From an uncultured Pseudoflavonifractor sp. (GTDB lineage Bacteria > Bacillota > Clostridia > Oscillospirales > Oscillospiraceae): DNA of 64,000 nt. Position 1 is the stretch's first letter, and each line of letters opens with the position of its first letter. Shown piece by piece: positions 10,961 through 21,083 of the stretch. The translations under genes were made by a program, and so were the position numbers. The DNA lies in contig CANSYW010000003.1 of the NCBI GenBank assembly GCA_947651395.1, positions 62,001 to 126,000 of the forward strand. Reading direction: 5' to 3'. The notes below the pieces were generated by a model that saw only the letters and a list, made by a program, of their open reading frames with translations, ran no database searches and was not told the origin of the DNA.

Positions 10961-11547
10961 AGATAAAACCTCCAGGGGAAATTCACCGCCTCTTCGGCGT
11001 AGTCGATGCCGATCCGCTTACTCACATGGATCTGTCCGGGGCGCCGGCCGGGATCCAGCACATAGAGTTCGTCACCCAGAAGGGAGAGGCCGTTCTGGGC
11101 GACGGTGAGATCGAGGGCCTTGCAGAGCTTTCCAGGGCCGTTGAGGAAATTTTTTCGCTGATAGGCAGACATTTCAGATGGTGTACAGTGAAAACGCCTG
11201 ACAGACATGGCCGCCGCGTCCGCGGCGCTCACCGGCTCTCCCGCCCGGAGCAGGACGGCGGCGGGCTCACCGGCCGCCTCTGTGACAAAGTTAAGGCAGT
11301 GGTACATGCCGTAGATAAGATAGATATAGGCGGTTCCCGGAGGGGCGAACAGAGTCTCGGTGCGTTTGGTCCGCTTATAGCCATAGGCGTGGCAGGCCTT
11401 GTCCATCCGACCGATATAGGCTTCGGTCTCCGTGATCCGCAGGGAGAGCGGAACGCCGTCGACCATCCGAACCAGGTGCTTGCCCAGAAGTTCCCGGGCC
11501 ACTGTGAGGGTGTCACGGTCATAGAAGCGATCTGCGAGCTTTTCCAT
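10957..11547 (-). CDS. mpg: DNA-3-methyladenine glycosylase (AAG/MPG family)
   Basis: MEKLADRFYDRDTLTVARELLGKHLVR, ETEAYIG, YLIYGMYHCLNFV; start trimmed to 11547. Confidence 0.92.
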   Translation of the reverse strand: MEKLADRFYDRDTLTVARELLGKHLVRMVDGVPLSLRITETEAYIGRMDKACHAYGYKRTKRTETLFAPPGTAYIYLIYGMYHCLNFVTEAAGEPAAVLLRAGEPVSAADAAAMSVRRFHCTPSEMSAYQRKNFLNGPGKLCKALDLTVAQNGLSLLGDELYVLDPGRRPGQIHVSKRIGIDYAEEAVNFPWRFYL

Positions 11548-11593
11548 CTGATTTCCCCCGCTTTCCTCTACATGATACCATAACCAAGGAGCT

Positions 11594-12505
11594 GTGACAA
11601 TCGTGAATGAAACTATGATGCGCCGTCTGGCCAAGCCCATGCTTTTTTCGGCGGCACTGATCTGGGGTTCTTCCTTCTTTATGATGAAGGGGGCGGTGGA
11701 CGTGATCCCCGTCTTTTTCCTTCTGGCCATACGCTTCACCGGCGGCGCGGTGCTGCTGGGGCTTTTTTGCTGGAAAAAGTGGAAGGGAGTCACCGCTGAT
11801 TATCTGTGGAGAGGCGCTGTGATCGGAGGCTTTCTCTTCGCGGCCTACTCGGTGCAGACCTTTGGTCTGATTTGGACCACGCCGTCAAAAAGCGCCTTTT
11901 TGACGGCGGTGTACTGTGTGCTGGTGCCCTTCCTCCATTGGCTGGCGATGAAGAAGCGGCCGGATGTGTACAACCTCCTGGCGGCGGTGCTCTGTGTGGT
12001 GGGTGTGGGACTTGTGTCGCTGAACGAGGGCTTTTCCATTACCGTGGGGGATGGGTTGACTCTGGTCGCGGCGGTGCTCTACGCCTCTCATATCGTAGCT
12101 GTGGCAAAGGTGTCGCCGGAGAAGGATATCTACCTGCTCACAGTCTTCCAGTTTGCCTTCGCGGGGCTTTATGCCTGGGTCGGCGGCTTCCTGTTTCAGG
12201 AGCTGCCTTCGGCATCCGTCATCAATGGGGACTTTTTGCTGCAGATGGGCTATTTCATTGTCATGTGCACCACGGTGGCCCTGTTGTTTCAGAATGTGGG
12301 ACAGGTCTGGTCCGATCCGGCCTCGGCGGCCATTATTCTGTCGTTGGAATCTGTATTCGGGGTGCTCTTCTCGGTGCTCTTCTATCACGATCCCGTGACC
12401 CCAAAACTTCTGGCGGGCTTCGCCCTCATCTTTGTGGCGGTGGTGTGTTCCGAGACCAAGCTGAGCTTTTTGGGGAAGGGGAGAAAGTCCGGGGCGGAAG
12501 GCTGA
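11594..12505 (+). CDS. DMT-superfamily (EamA) transporter
   Basis: ~10 hydrophobic helices; ALIWGSSFFMMKGAVDVIPVFFLLAIRF. Confidence 0.88.
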   Translation: MTIVNETMMRRLAKPMLFSAALIWGSSFFMMKGAVDVIPVFFLLAIRFTGGAVLLGLFCWKKWKGVTADYLWRGAVIGGFLFAAYSVQTFGLIWTTPSKSAFLTAVYCVLVPFLHWLAMKKRPDVYNLLAAVLCVVGVGLVSLNEGFSITVGDGLTLVAAVLYASHIVAVAKVSPEKDIYLLTVFQFAFAGLYAWVGGFLFQELPSASVINGDFLLQMGYFIVMCTTVALLFQNVGQVWSDPASAAIILSLESVFGVLFSVLFYHDPVTPKLLAGFALIFVAVVCSETKLSFLGKGRKSGAEG

Positions 12506-12589
12506 CAGAGGGTCGACAAAAGCCCTTCGATAAGGGGGGGACATCCCCACTTGACTTTTTTTCGGAAATTGCGTATACTACCAGACAAA

Positions 12590-12832
12590 GGCAGTGAAGG
12601 GGAGGAGTACGCCCCGGGGGAAGCGAAGAGAGGAGCCGGAAGGTGCAAGGCTCCGTGACCCTGGAACGGAAGGTCGCCCCGGAGCCGCGGATCCCAGGCT
12701 TGACCGGTGGTCTCATCGGCATGCCAAGATCTGCCGTCTCCCTCGTTACGGGACAATGAGAAGCAATTCAGGTGGTACCGCGGAGTGTGTCTTCGCCCTG
12801 AGACCGTTGGTCTCAGGGCGTTTTATTTTATC
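12590..12832 (+). promoter_or_regulatory. T-box leader (tRNA-sensing; upstream of valS unit)
   Basis: Contains T-box core AATTCAGGTGGTACCGCGG (12765-12785 region) followed by terminator GCCCTGAGACCGTTGGTCTCAGGGCGTTTTATTTT. Confidence 0.93.
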
Positions 12833-12845
12833 AGGAGGTTGGGAA

Positions 12846-13367
12846 ATGGGATTTGAAGTAAAGACCGTATTGAACGCCGAGGCCCTTATCGCCTATCAGA
12901 AGATGGCGGGAAGGAGCGTTCTGAAGAAGAGGACGCTCGTGCTCCGGGGTTCGCTGATACTGGCGGGCGTCATGGGCCTTACCCTCAGCGCGGTGGCCCT
13001 CGGGGCGGCGGGGATGACCCTTTTTGTGATGCTGGGGATCCTGCTCAGCGCCCTGTGTCTGACCATGGGTGGGATGTGGTACAACTACACAGCCGGGAAG
13101 ATGGCAAAGAAGACCCCCGCCGATTTTCAGCAGGATTTCTTTTTCGGTGAGGAGAACATGGCCGCTGTGGCCGGAGGCCGGCAGCTCTCCCACGGCTATG
13201 GGGACTTTATGGCCGTGGCGGAGAGCGAGGGATACTTCGTTTTGTTTTTGGATCCCCGCTCCGGCTATATTCTGCCCAAAAACGGCTTTGTGAAGGGGCG
13301 GCCGGAGGAATTCGGCGCCTTTATCGGAGAAAAGACCGGGAAGCGTGTGACCCCGGTGAAACTGTAA
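12846..13367 (+). CDS. YcxB-like membrane protein between T-box and valS
   Basis: MGFEVKTVLNAEALIAYQKM..., two TM helices, C-terminal FVLFLDPRSGYILPKNGF; RBS TCAGGAGG upstream; start trimmed to 12846. Confidence 0.75.
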   Translation: MGFEVKTVLNAEALIAYQKMAGRSVLKKRTLVLRGSLILAGVMGLTLSAVALGAAGMTLFVMLGILLSALCLTMGGMWYNYTAGKMAKKTPADFQQDFFFGEENMAAVAGGRQLSHGYGDFMAVAESEGYFVLFLDPRSGYILPKNGFVKGRPEEFGAFIGEKTGKRVTPVKL

Positions 13368-13382
13368 GGGAGGAAGAGAACA

Positions 13383-16031
13383 ATGGGAAAAGAATTGCCG
13401 AAGGCCTATGAGCCCCAAGAGGTGGAAGGCCGTATCTATGAAATGTGGGAGAAGGGCGGCTGCTTCCGGGGTCACCGGGATCAGTCGAAGAAGCCCTTCA
13501 CCATCGTCATGCCTCCCCCCAACGTGACAGGTCAGCTCCACATGGGTCATGCCATGGACTGTACCTTGCAGGATATCCTTACCCGCTTCAAGCGGATGGA
13601 GGGCTACGCCGCGCTGTGGGTGCCCGGCACCGACCACGCCGGCATCGCCACCCAGATCAAGGTGGAGGAGGCCCTGCGGGAGAATGAGGGGCTTACCCGC
13701 TACGACCTGGGCCGGGACAAGTTTCTGGAGCGGGTGTGGGATTGGAAGCACAAGTATGGCGCCCGTATCGTAGAGCAGCAGAAGAAGCTGGGCGTGTCCT
13801 GCGACTGGGATCGGGCCCGGTTCACCATGGATGAGGGCCTTTCCAAAGCGGTGCGCCATGTATTTGTCAGTCTCTATGAAAAGGGGCTCATCTACAAGGG
13901 CAGCCGTATCATCAACTGGTGCCCCCACTGCGTCACCGCCCTCTCCGACGCGGAGGTGGAGTATCAGGACAAGCCGGGAAATCTCTGGCACATCCGCTAT
14001 CCCATCCAGGGGGAGAAGGACAAATATGTCATCGTGGCCACCACCCGGCCGGAGACCATGCTGGGTGACACCGGCGTGGCGGTGAATCCCAACGATGCCC
14101 GTTACAAGGATATTGTGGGGAAGAAGTGCGTTCTTCCTCTGGTGAACCGGGAGATGCCCATCGTGGCCGACGAGTATGTGGATATGGAGTTCGGCACCGG
14201 CTGTGTGAAAATGACCCCCGCTCACGACCCCAACGATTTTGAGGTGGGTCTGCGCCACAATCTGGAGACCATCCGGGTGCTGGACGACAACGGGAAGATC
14301 GTGGAGGGCTATGGCCGCTATTCCGGCATGGACCGCTACGAGGCCCGGAAGGCCATCATTGCCGACTTGGAGGCCGGAGGCTGGCTGGTGAAGGTGGAGC
14401 CCCACCAGCACAATGTGGGCACCTGCTACCGCTGCCACAACGATGTGGAGCCCCTGATCTCCGCCCAGTGGTTTGTGAAGATGGAGCCCCTGGCCAGAGA
14501 GGCCCTGCGGGTGGTGCGGGAAGGGGAGACCAGGTTTGTTCCCGACCGGTTCTCCAAGACCTATATCAACTGGATGGAGAACGTCCGGGACTGGTGTATC
14601 TCCCGTCAGCTCTGGTGGGGACACCGGATCCCCGCCTGGACCTGTCAGGACTGCGGGAAGATGACGGTCTCCGAGACCGATCCCACAGAGTGCTGTCACT
14701 GCCACTCCGGGAATATCCTTCAGGAGGAGGACGTGCTGGATACCTGGTTCTCCAGCGCCCTGTGGCCCTTCTCCACCCTGGGCTGGCCGGAGGATACCGA
14801 GGATTTCCGGTATTTCTTCCCCACTGACGTGCTGGTCACCGGTTATGACATCATCTTCTTCTGGGTGGCCCGGATGATCTTCTCCGCCTGTGAGCACACC
14901 GGAAAGCCCCCCTTCCACACCGTACTCATCCACGGCCTGGTTCGGGACGACAAGGGACGGAAGATGTCCAAGAGCCTGGGCAACGGCGTGGATCCTCTGG
15001 TGGTGGCCGAGCAGTACGGGGCCGATGCCCTGCGTTTCAACCTGGTCACCGGCAACTCCCCCGGAAACGACATGCGCTTCCTCCCCGAGCGGTGTGAGGC
15101 CATGCGCAACTTCGCCAACAAGATCTGGAACGCCTCCCGATTCGTTCAGATGAATCTGACCATTGAGAAGGTAGAGCTGCCTGAGACGCTGACCATGGAG
15201 GACAAGTGGGTGCTCTCCAAGCTCAATTCCCTGATCCCCGCCGTCACAGAGAATATGGACGCCTATGAGCTGGGTGTGGCCGCCCAGAAGGTCTATGACT
15301 TTATCTGGGACGATTACTGCGACTGGTATATTGAATTTACCAAAGCCCGGCTCCAGGGAGAGGATTCCGGGGCCAAGGAGCAGGCCCAGCAGGTCCTGTG
15401 CTATGTGCTCACCGAGACCCTGAAGCTCCTTCACCCCTTTATGCCCTTTATTACCGAGGAGATCTGGCAGTCCCTGCCCCACGAGGGGGATTATCTGATG
15501 CTCCAAAAGTGGCCGGAGCAGAAGCGGGAGCTGAGCTTCCCGGCGGAGGAGAAGGCCATGGATCTCATCATCGAGGCCACCCGGGCCGTCCGGGCCAAGC
15601 GCTCCGAGCTCAACGTGCCTCCCTCCAAAAAGGCCCATCTCACCATTGCCACAGAGGAGACTGCCGTCTTTGAGCAGGGGGCGCCCCTTCTGAAGCGGCT
15701 GGCCTGGGCCAGCGACGTGACGGTGGTGGGCATGGCCGGCGCCTCCGGCAGCGACGAGATGCGCAAGCAGGGCATGGTGGAGGTGGTCACCTTCGGAGCC
15801 CGGATCTTCATGCCCCTGGCGGAGCTGGTGGATCTGGAGCAGGAGAAGAAGCGGCTGGAGAAGGAACTGGGCGCCCGGAAGGGCGAACTGGCCGGCCTGG
15901 AGGGCCGCCTCAGCAATCCGGGCTTTGTGAGCAAGGCCCCCGCCCAGGTGGTGGAGGGTCAGCGGGCCCGGGCCGAGGAGCTGCGGGGCCTGATCGTTAA
16001 ACTGGAGGAGTCTCTGGCCTCTCTGGGATAA
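13383..16031 (+). CDS. valS: Valyl-tRNA synthetase
   Basis: PPNVTGQLHMGHA (HIGH), KMSKSLGNGVDP (KMSKS), C-terminal coiled coil. Confidence 0.97.
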   Translation: MGKELPKAYEPQEVEGRIYEMWEKGGCFRGHRDQSKKPFTIVMPPPNVTGQLHMGHAMDCTLQDILTRFKRMEGYAALWVPGTDHAGIATQIKVEEALRENEGLTRYDLGRDKFLERVWDWKHKYGARIVEQQKKLGVSCDWDRARFTMDEGLSKAVRHVFVSLYEKGLIYKGSRIINWCPHCVTALSDAEVEYQDKPGNLWHIRYPIQGEKDKYVIVATTRPETMLGDTGVAVNPNDARYKDIVGKKCVLPLVNREMPIVADEYVDMEFGTGCVKMTPAHDPNDFEVGLRHNLETIRVLDDNGKIVEGYGRYSGMDRYEARKAIIADLEAGGWLVKVEPHQHNVGTCYRCHNDVEPLISAQWFVKMEPLAREALRVVREGETRFVPDRFSKTYINWMENVRDWCISRQLWWGHRIPAWTCQDCGKMTVSETDPTECCHCHSGNILQEEDVLDTWFSSALWPFSTLGWPEDTEDFRYFFPTDVLVTGYDIIFFWVARMIFSACEHTGKPPFHTVLIHGLVRDDKGRKMSKSLGNGVDPLVVAEQYGADALRFNLVTGNSPGNDMRFLPERCEAMRNFANKIWNASRFVQMNLTIEKVELPETLTMEDKWVLSKLNSLIPAVTENMDAYELGVAAQKVYDFIWDDYCDWYIEFTKARLQGEDSGAKEQAQQVLCYVLTETLKLLHPFMPFITEEIWQSLPHEGDYLMLQKWPEQKRELSFPAEEKAMDLIIEATRAVRAKRSELNVPPSKKAHLTIATEETAVFEQGAPLLKRLAWASDVTVVGMAGASGSDEMRKQGMVEVVTFGARIFMPLAELVDLEQEKKRLEKELGARKGELAGLEGRLSNPGFVSKAPAQVVEGQRARAEELRGLIVKLEESLASLG

Positions 16032-16158
16032 GGCTGTTGCCATATTGAGACCATTTTGTCATAAAGTTGTAGTTGCGCTTTGCGCCCTGGGCGGATAAAA
16101 TAAAGTACACGATGCGGCAGTACCGCGTAAAACCGACCCATCCGCCCGAAGGAGGGGC

Positions 16159-17022
16159 ATGATCATGAGAAAGTTATTGGCGCTGTTGACAGCCGCTGTG
16201 CTCTTGGGGCTGGGCGGCTGCGGGCAGAGGCCTTCCCAGGAGACTCCGCCCGCCACAGCGCAGCCCGTATCCAGTCCCGCCGTGGCAGTCACAAAAAATC
16301 CCGTTTCCACACCCGCACCTGCCGTCACCCCCCTTGTGACCCGGACTCCGGTGAGCCCCGCGCCGGCGGAGAGCCCCAATACCACCCCGCCTCCCGCGGC
16401 CACACCCAAGCCCACACCCCCCGCCGCGGTCACTCCGGAACCCACCGGGAGCGGCGATGTTCCGTCCCCGGCGCCTACGCCCACCCCGGAGGCTCCTCTG
16501 CCCATGCCTGTGGTCACGCCTTCCGGAGAGGCGGAGATCTCCGATGAAGAGGTCCTGGCCGCCTATCGGGAAGCGGCGAATGTGATGAGCTGGTTCGCCG
16601 GATACGGCGGAGATCTGGCCTTGAATTATGAGGATCAGGTGACCCTGGGAGATCTGACCTACTGTCGGGTAAGCCGATCCGACTGGAATACCATGGACGA
16701 GCTTCGAGGCTACCTGAAGCAGCTGTTTTCTGACGAGATCGTGGATCCTTTGCTCTCCACAGGCTGTTTTATAGAGACGGAAAACGGCCTCTATGCCCTG
16801 CCCGCCGGGCGGGGGAGCGACGTCACCAAGGGTGGTGTCGTCCTCTCGGTGGTGAGATCGCCGGAGACCCCGGCACTTTGCCTGGTGCGGGCGGAGGTGG
16901 AGCTGCTGGAGTGGGCGGACGGAGCTGTGGAGCCCACGGTGACCGGCACCCAGGTCTACCAGTTCCCCTATCAAAAAGTGGGTGACAAATGGGTCTTTAC
17001 CCAGTTTGAAGCCATATTCTGA
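16159..17022 (+). CDS. Predicted lipoprotein with Pro/Thr-rich linker
   Basis: Signal peptide with lipobox LGLGGC; PTP-rich stretch; globular C-terminal domain. Confidence 0.75.
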   Translation: MIMRKLLALLTAAVLLGLGGCGQRPSQETPPATAQPVSSPAVAVTKNPVSTPAPAVTPLVTRTPVSPAPAESPNTTPPPAATPKPTPPAAVTPEPTGSGDVPSPAPTPTPEAPLPMPVVTPSGEAEISDEEVLAAYREAANVMSWFAGYGGDLALNYEDQVTLGDLTYCRVSRSDWNTMDELRGYLKQLFSDEIVDPLLSTGCFIETENGLYALPAGRGSDVTKGGVVLSVVRSPETPALCLVRAEVELLEWADGAVEPTVTGTQVYQFPYQKVGDKWVFTQFEAIF

Positions 17023-17049
17023 CAGAAAAAGCAATAGAGACAGGCTATA

Positions 17050-17091
17050 ATCGCTGTATACCAGAAATTGGTATACAGCGATTTTTTTCTT
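17050..17091 (+). terminator. Intrinsic terminator
   Basis: ATCGCTGTATACCA-GAAAT-TGGTATACAGCGAT then TTTTTTT. Confidence 0.88.
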
Positions 17092-17194
17092 TTGACGGGG
17101 GAGGGCGTGCCCGGTGGTCCCACCCCACAGGCGGGAAGAATGGGGGCTGACCACAGGTCAAGCCTCACAGAACGAAAGAAACGAGGGGATCAAT

Positions 17195-17503
17195 ATGCCG
17201 ATACAATGCGAGGAAGCGGGACGGGTGCTCACTGTCAGCGTGTCCGGCGAGGTGGATCATCACGCCGCCAGAGCGCTGATGACCGAGCTGGGTCAACGGG
17301 TGGACGCTGCGCTGCCGGGACGGCTGGAGCTGGATCTGGGCGGCGTGACCTTTATGGACTCTTCAGGCATTGCCGTGGTACTGCGTACCTGGAAGCGGAT
17401 GAGTCAACTGGGGGGGAGCATGACCCTGCGCTGCGTTCCCCCACAGGCGGCCAAGGTGCTCAAGGCGGCGGGGGTGGACAAGCTGGTCGCCTGGAATGAA
17501 TAA
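17195..17503 (+). CDS. spoIIAA: Anti-sigma F factor antagonist
   Basis: STAS domain with GVTFMDSSGIAVVL; followed by spoIIAB and sigF; start trimmed to 17195. Confidence 0.9.
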   Translation: MPIQCEEAGRVLTVSVSGEVDHHAARALMTELGQRVDAALPGRLELDLGGVTFMDSSGIAVVLRTWKRMSQLGGSMTLRCVPPQAAKVLKAAGVDKLVAWNE

Positions 17504-17516
17504 GGAGGAAATACAT

Positions 17517-17954
17517 ATGAAGCCGGTCAATGAAGCCAAGCTCACCTTTTTGAGCCGCAGCGCCAACGAGGGCTTTGCCCGTACCGCCGCGGCCTGCTTT
17601 GCCGCCCAGCTGGATCCTACTCTGGACGAGATCAACGATATCAAGACCGCTGTCAGCGAGGCGGTGACCAACTGTATCGTCCACGCCTATCCGGAGGCGC
17701 TGGGGCTGGTGACCCTGCGCCTGCGGCTGTTTGAGGACAATACCCTGGAGATCCTGGTGAAGGACTCCGGAGTGGGCATCCCCGATGTGGAAAAGGCCCG
17801 TAAGCCCCTCTACACCACCGGCGGGGACGACCGCTCCGGTATGGGCTTTACCATTATGGAGAGCTTTATGGACAGGTTGAAGGTGCGCTCTGTCCCGGGG
17901 AAGGGTACCACAGTGACCATGCGCCGCCGCATCTCCAGGCGGCTTCAGGCTTGA
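17517..17954 (+). CDS. spoIIAB: Anti-sigma F factor (GHKL ATPase/kinase)
   Basis: DIKTAVSEAVTNCIVHAYP, VKDSGVGIPD, GMGFTIMESFMD; RBS AGGAGG before ATG 17517. Confidence 0.93.
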   Translation: MKPVNEAKLTFLSRSANEGFARTAAACFAAQLDPTLDEINDIKTAVSEAVTNCIVHAYPEALGLVTLRLRLFEDNTLEILVKDSGVGIPDVEKARKPLYTTGGDDRSGMGFTIMESFMDRLKVRSVPGKGTTVTMRRRISRRLQA

Positions 17955-18658
17955 TCGCTGAGACCCTGTCTCTGCTGGAGGCCGCTCGGGAGGGGGACAA
18001 CGAGGCCTGTACCCGCCTGCTGGAGGAGAATTCCGGGCTGGTGTGGAGCGTGGCCCGGCGGTATTTTGGCCGGGGTGTGGATCCGGAGGATCTCTATCAG
18101 CTGGGTTGTCTGGGCTTTGTAAAGGCGGTACGGGGCTTTGACCCCGCCTTCGGCACCCAGTTTTCCACCTATGCCGTGCCCAAGATCGCCGGAGAGATCC
18201 GCCGCTTCCTCCGGGACGACGGGGCGGTAAAGGTGAGCCGGGGGCTCCGGGAGCGGGGGGGCAGCATCCGCCAAGCCAGGGACAGGCTCCAGTCTGCCCT
18301 GGGGAGAGAGCCCACCCTGTCCGAACTGGCCGCGGAGACAGGCCTGGAGCCCGAGGAGATCGCCGCCGCCGAGACGGCCAACGCTCCGGTATCCTCCCTC
18401 CAGATGGATCTGGGGGATGGGCTGACTTTGGAGCAGCTCATGGGGGACGAGGGCATGGAGGAGGCCGTCCTGGAAAAGCTGGCCCTCCGGGAGGCGGTGG
18501 CCGCTCTGCCGGAGCGGGAAAAGCAGGTGGTGGCTCTGCGGTACTTCCGGGGCCTCACCCAGGATAAGACTGCCAAAATTTTGGGGGTGAGCCAGGTTCA
18601 GGTCTCCCGCATCGAGCGCAAGGCGGTGGCAAGGCTCCGGGAGGCCTTGGGGGCGTAA
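17951..18658 (+). CDS. sigF: Sporulation RNA polymerase sigma factor SigF (TTG start, 4-nt overlap with spoIIAB)
   Basis: Sigma-70 regions 2-4; DPEDLYQLGCLGFVKAVRGFDPAFGTQFSTYAVPKIAGEIRRFLRDDG; operon context. Confidence 0.93.
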   Translation: MIAETLSLLEAAREGDNEACTRLLEENSGLVWSVARRYFGRGVDPEDLYQLGCLGFVKAVRGFDPAFGTQFSTYAVPKIAGEIRRFLRDDGAVKVSRGLRERGGSIRQARDRLQSALGREPTLSELAAETGLEPEEIAAAETANAPVSSLQMDLGDGLTLEQLMGDEGMEEAVLEKLALREAVAALPEREKQVVALRYFRGLTQDKTAKILGVSQVQVSRIERKAVARLREALGA

Positions 18659-18724
18659 CGCCAAACGCTCCGTTTGTTGACGCGGGCAGGGCGGTGTGCT
18701 ATCCTTGGGGCAGAGGTGATACCC

Positions 18725-19528
18725 ATGGATACAAAGAAGACAGGCGCTCTGATCGCCCAGGTTCGGCGTGAGCTGGGGATGACGCAGAGGGAACTGGCCC
18801 AGCGCCTCAGCGTCTCTGACCGGGCGGTGAGCAAATGGGAGCGGGGAGCGGGTTTTCCTGATATATCCTTGCTGGAGCCCCTTTCCCAGGCTCTTGGCCT
18901 GACAGTGACAGAGCTGCTGCGGGGAGAGCGGGGCCAGGCGGCGATGGATGATAATGAGCTTATTCGGGAGGGGGCCAAGCTGGCCATGCTTCGGGCGAGG
19001 AGCATGATCCGCCGGAATTTGGCTGGAATAATTCTCTTTGCCGCTTTGGCGGGCTTCGTTTTGGGACCCATGGGCCTCTGGGGCCGACTTCAAATTCAGG
19101 TGACAGACATTGACCGGGTAGTGGATGCCTATGTCTATACCACCGCTGGGGAACGGGTGGGCCAAACACAGATAGAGGTCGTGGGTCAGTGGCATCAGCA
19201 CCGGGGAAAAGAGTGCTGGTATGAGGGCCGCTTTGCTATCCCGGAGGTGCCCAAGACCTGCCGGGAGGACACGAAATTTCTTCTCTCCCAGGGGTGGGAC
19301 GACTACGGGAACCTGGAGGCGGTACAGATCCGGCTGTATACCCCGGGGAGCTTCGACATCAAGACCATGAAGCCTGCCGGTTATTTTGCGCCCTCCATGG
19401 AGGCGTTTGCCGTAATGACGGGAGAGGGGAAGATCATTGCCACCGACGACTATCTGGCCCGGCTCATGGCCATGTATCCCTATGTTTACAGACTGGACAA
19501 TGTGGGTATTACCGTGTGGAATGAATAA
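18725..19528 (+). CDS. XRE-family transcriptional regulator with membrane/extracytoplasmic C-terminal part
   Basis: HTH: VRRELGMTQRELAQRLSVSDRAVSKWERGAGFPDISLLEPLSQAL; TM helix LAGIILFAALAGFVLGP. Confidence 0.85.
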   Translation: MDTKKTGALIAQVRRELGMTQRELAQRLSVSDRAVSKWERGAGFPDISLLEPLSQALGLTVTELLRGERGQAAMDDNELIREGAKLAMLRARSMIRRNLAGIILFAALAGFVLGPMGLWGRLQIQVTDIDRVVDAYVYTTAGERVGQTQIEVVGQWHQHRGKECWYEGRFAIPEVPKTCREDTKFLLSQGWDDYGNLEAVQIRLYTPGSFDIKTMKPAGYFAPSMEAFAVMTGEGKIIATDDYLARLMAMYPYVYRLDNVGITVWNE

Positions 19529-19536
19529 AATCAGGG

Positions 19537-19566
19537 GAAAAAGGGAACCTTCGGGTTCCCTTTTTC
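19537..19566 (+). terminator. Intrinsic terminator
   Basis: AAAAAGGGAACC-TTCG-GGTTCCCTTTTTC. Confidence 0.85.
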
Positions 19567-19617
19567 GTCCAAAAGAGGTATAATAAGCCTGCAATTACAA
19601 AAGAGGGAGCTGAGCCC

Positions 19618-20571
19618 GTGAAGGAGATTTTATATATCGTGGTACCCTGCTACAATGAGGAGGAGGTGCTGCCTGAGACCTCCAGGCGGCTGAGGGAAAA
19701 GCTGACGGCCCTGATCGGGGCGGGGAAGGTGAGCGAGAAGAGCCGGGTGCTCTTTGTCAACGACGGCTCCAGAGACCGCACCTGGGAGCTGATCGCCGGC
19801 CTGCATGAGGCCGATCCCATCTTCTCCGGGGTGGATCTGACCCGGAATCGGGGCCATCAGAACGCCCTGCTGGCGGGGCTCATGACCGCCAAGGACAAAT
19901 GCGACATGGCCATCTCCATGGACGCCGACCTGCAGGACGACGTGGACGCGGTGGATCGGATGGTGGAGGAGTACTACGCCGGGTGCGACATCGTCTACGG
20001 TGTACGCTCCTCCCGGAAGAAGGATACCTTCTTTAAGCGCTTCACCGCCGAGGGGTTCTACCGGGTGATGAACGCCATGGGGGCGGAGACGGTGTTCAAC
20101 CACGCCGACTACCGGCTCATGTCCCGCAGGGCACTGGAGGGTATGGCGGAGTTTAAGGAGGTCAATCTCTTCCTCCGGGGAATGGTGCCCATGGTGGGCT
20201 ACCGGACGGGGACGGTGGAATATGAGCGGGGAGAGCGGTTTGCGGGGGAGAGCAAGTATCCGCTGAAAAAGATGCTTGCCTTCGCCATGGAGGGCATCAC
20301 CAGCCTGTCCACCAAGCCGCTGAAGTGGATCACCGGCCTGGGCTTTCTCATTTTCCTGGTGAGCATCATCATGCTCATCACCTTCATCGTCAAGTGGGCC
20401 CTGGGAATGACGGTGGCGGGCTGGGCCAGCGTCATCTGCTCGGTGTGGGCCATCGGCGGCCTCATTTTGCTCTCCCTGGGGGTCATCGGGGAGTATATCG
20501 GCAAGATCTATCTGGAGACCAAGGGTCGGCCCCGGTTCCTGATCCGGGAGGTGCTGGACGATGCGGGATAA
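19618..20571 (+). CDS. Family 2 glycosyltransferase (DPM1/GtrB-like, two C-terminal TM helices)
   Basis: YIVVPCYNEEEVLPET, MDADLQDDVDAVDRM, C-terminal TM pair; followed by GtrA-like gene. Confidence 0.9.
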   Translation: MKEILYIVVPCYNEEEVLPETSRRLREKLTALIGAGKVSEKSRVLFVNDGSRDRTWELIAGLHEADPIFSGVDLTRNRGHQNALLAGLMTAKDKCDMAISMDADLQDDVDAVDRMVEEYYAGCDIVYGVRSSRKKDTFFKRFTAEGFYRVMNAMGAETVFNHADYRLMSRRALEGMAEFKEVNLFLRGMVPMVGYRTGTVEYERGERFAGESKYPLKKMLAFAMEGITSLSTKPLKWITGLGFLIFLVSIIMLITFIVKWALGMTVAGWASVICSVWAIGGLILLSLGVIGEYIGKIYLETKGRPRFLIREVLDDAG

Positions 20572-21022
20572 GGTGCTGCGCAGCAGCTTTCTGCGCTTTT
20601 TGCTGGTGGGGGTGGGCAATACCCTGCTGTCCATGGCCGTTGAGTTCGGCCTCTACAATCTGGGCGGGGTAGATCCTGTCCTGGCCTCCGCCGTGGGGTA
20701 TTTGCTGGGGGCCGTCATGAGCTTTTTCCTCAACCGCTGGTTTACCTTCCATTCGGAGGAGGAGCTGGGCCGCTCGGCGGTGAAATTTGCCCTCAATGTG
20801 GTCGTCCTCTGGGCCGTGACCCATCCGCTGCTCCAGCCCTGGCTGGCGGCCAGGCTCCAGGCGGTGTTTGTGGAGAAGTGGGCCAACAACGTTTCACTGG
20901 TGATCTGCATGGGGCTCTACACGGTGCTCAACTACTTCGGCCAGCGGTTTTTTGCCTTTCGAAAGAGCGGAAAGCAGGGGCAGAAAGAGGAGAGGACAGA
21001 GGAGAAAAAAGAAGAAAAATAA
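20561..21022 (+). CDS. GtrA-family membrane protein
   Basis: FLRFLLVGVGNTLLSMAVEFGLYNL...FLNRWFTF; overlaps the GT2 gene. Confidence 0.9.
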   Translation: MRDKVLRSSFLRFLLVGVGNTLLSMAVEFGLYNLGGVDPVLASAVGYLLGAVMSFFLNRWFTFHSEEELGRSAVKFALNVVVLWAVTHPLLQPWLAARLQAVFVEKWANNVSLVICMGLYTVLNYFGQRFFAFRKSGKQGQKEERTEEKKEEK

Positions 21023-21083
21023 GAGGAGCCCGGAACACTCAAGTTCCGGGCTCCTTGTCTGTAAAATGGGCAGCGGTTGGGAT

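Noticed and set aside
12831-16043. 1070-aa ORF antisense to valS, and similar ones over pcrA, glmS and the hydrogenase genes
   Set aside because: Mirror frames of strongly coding genes; no RBS or domain evidence.
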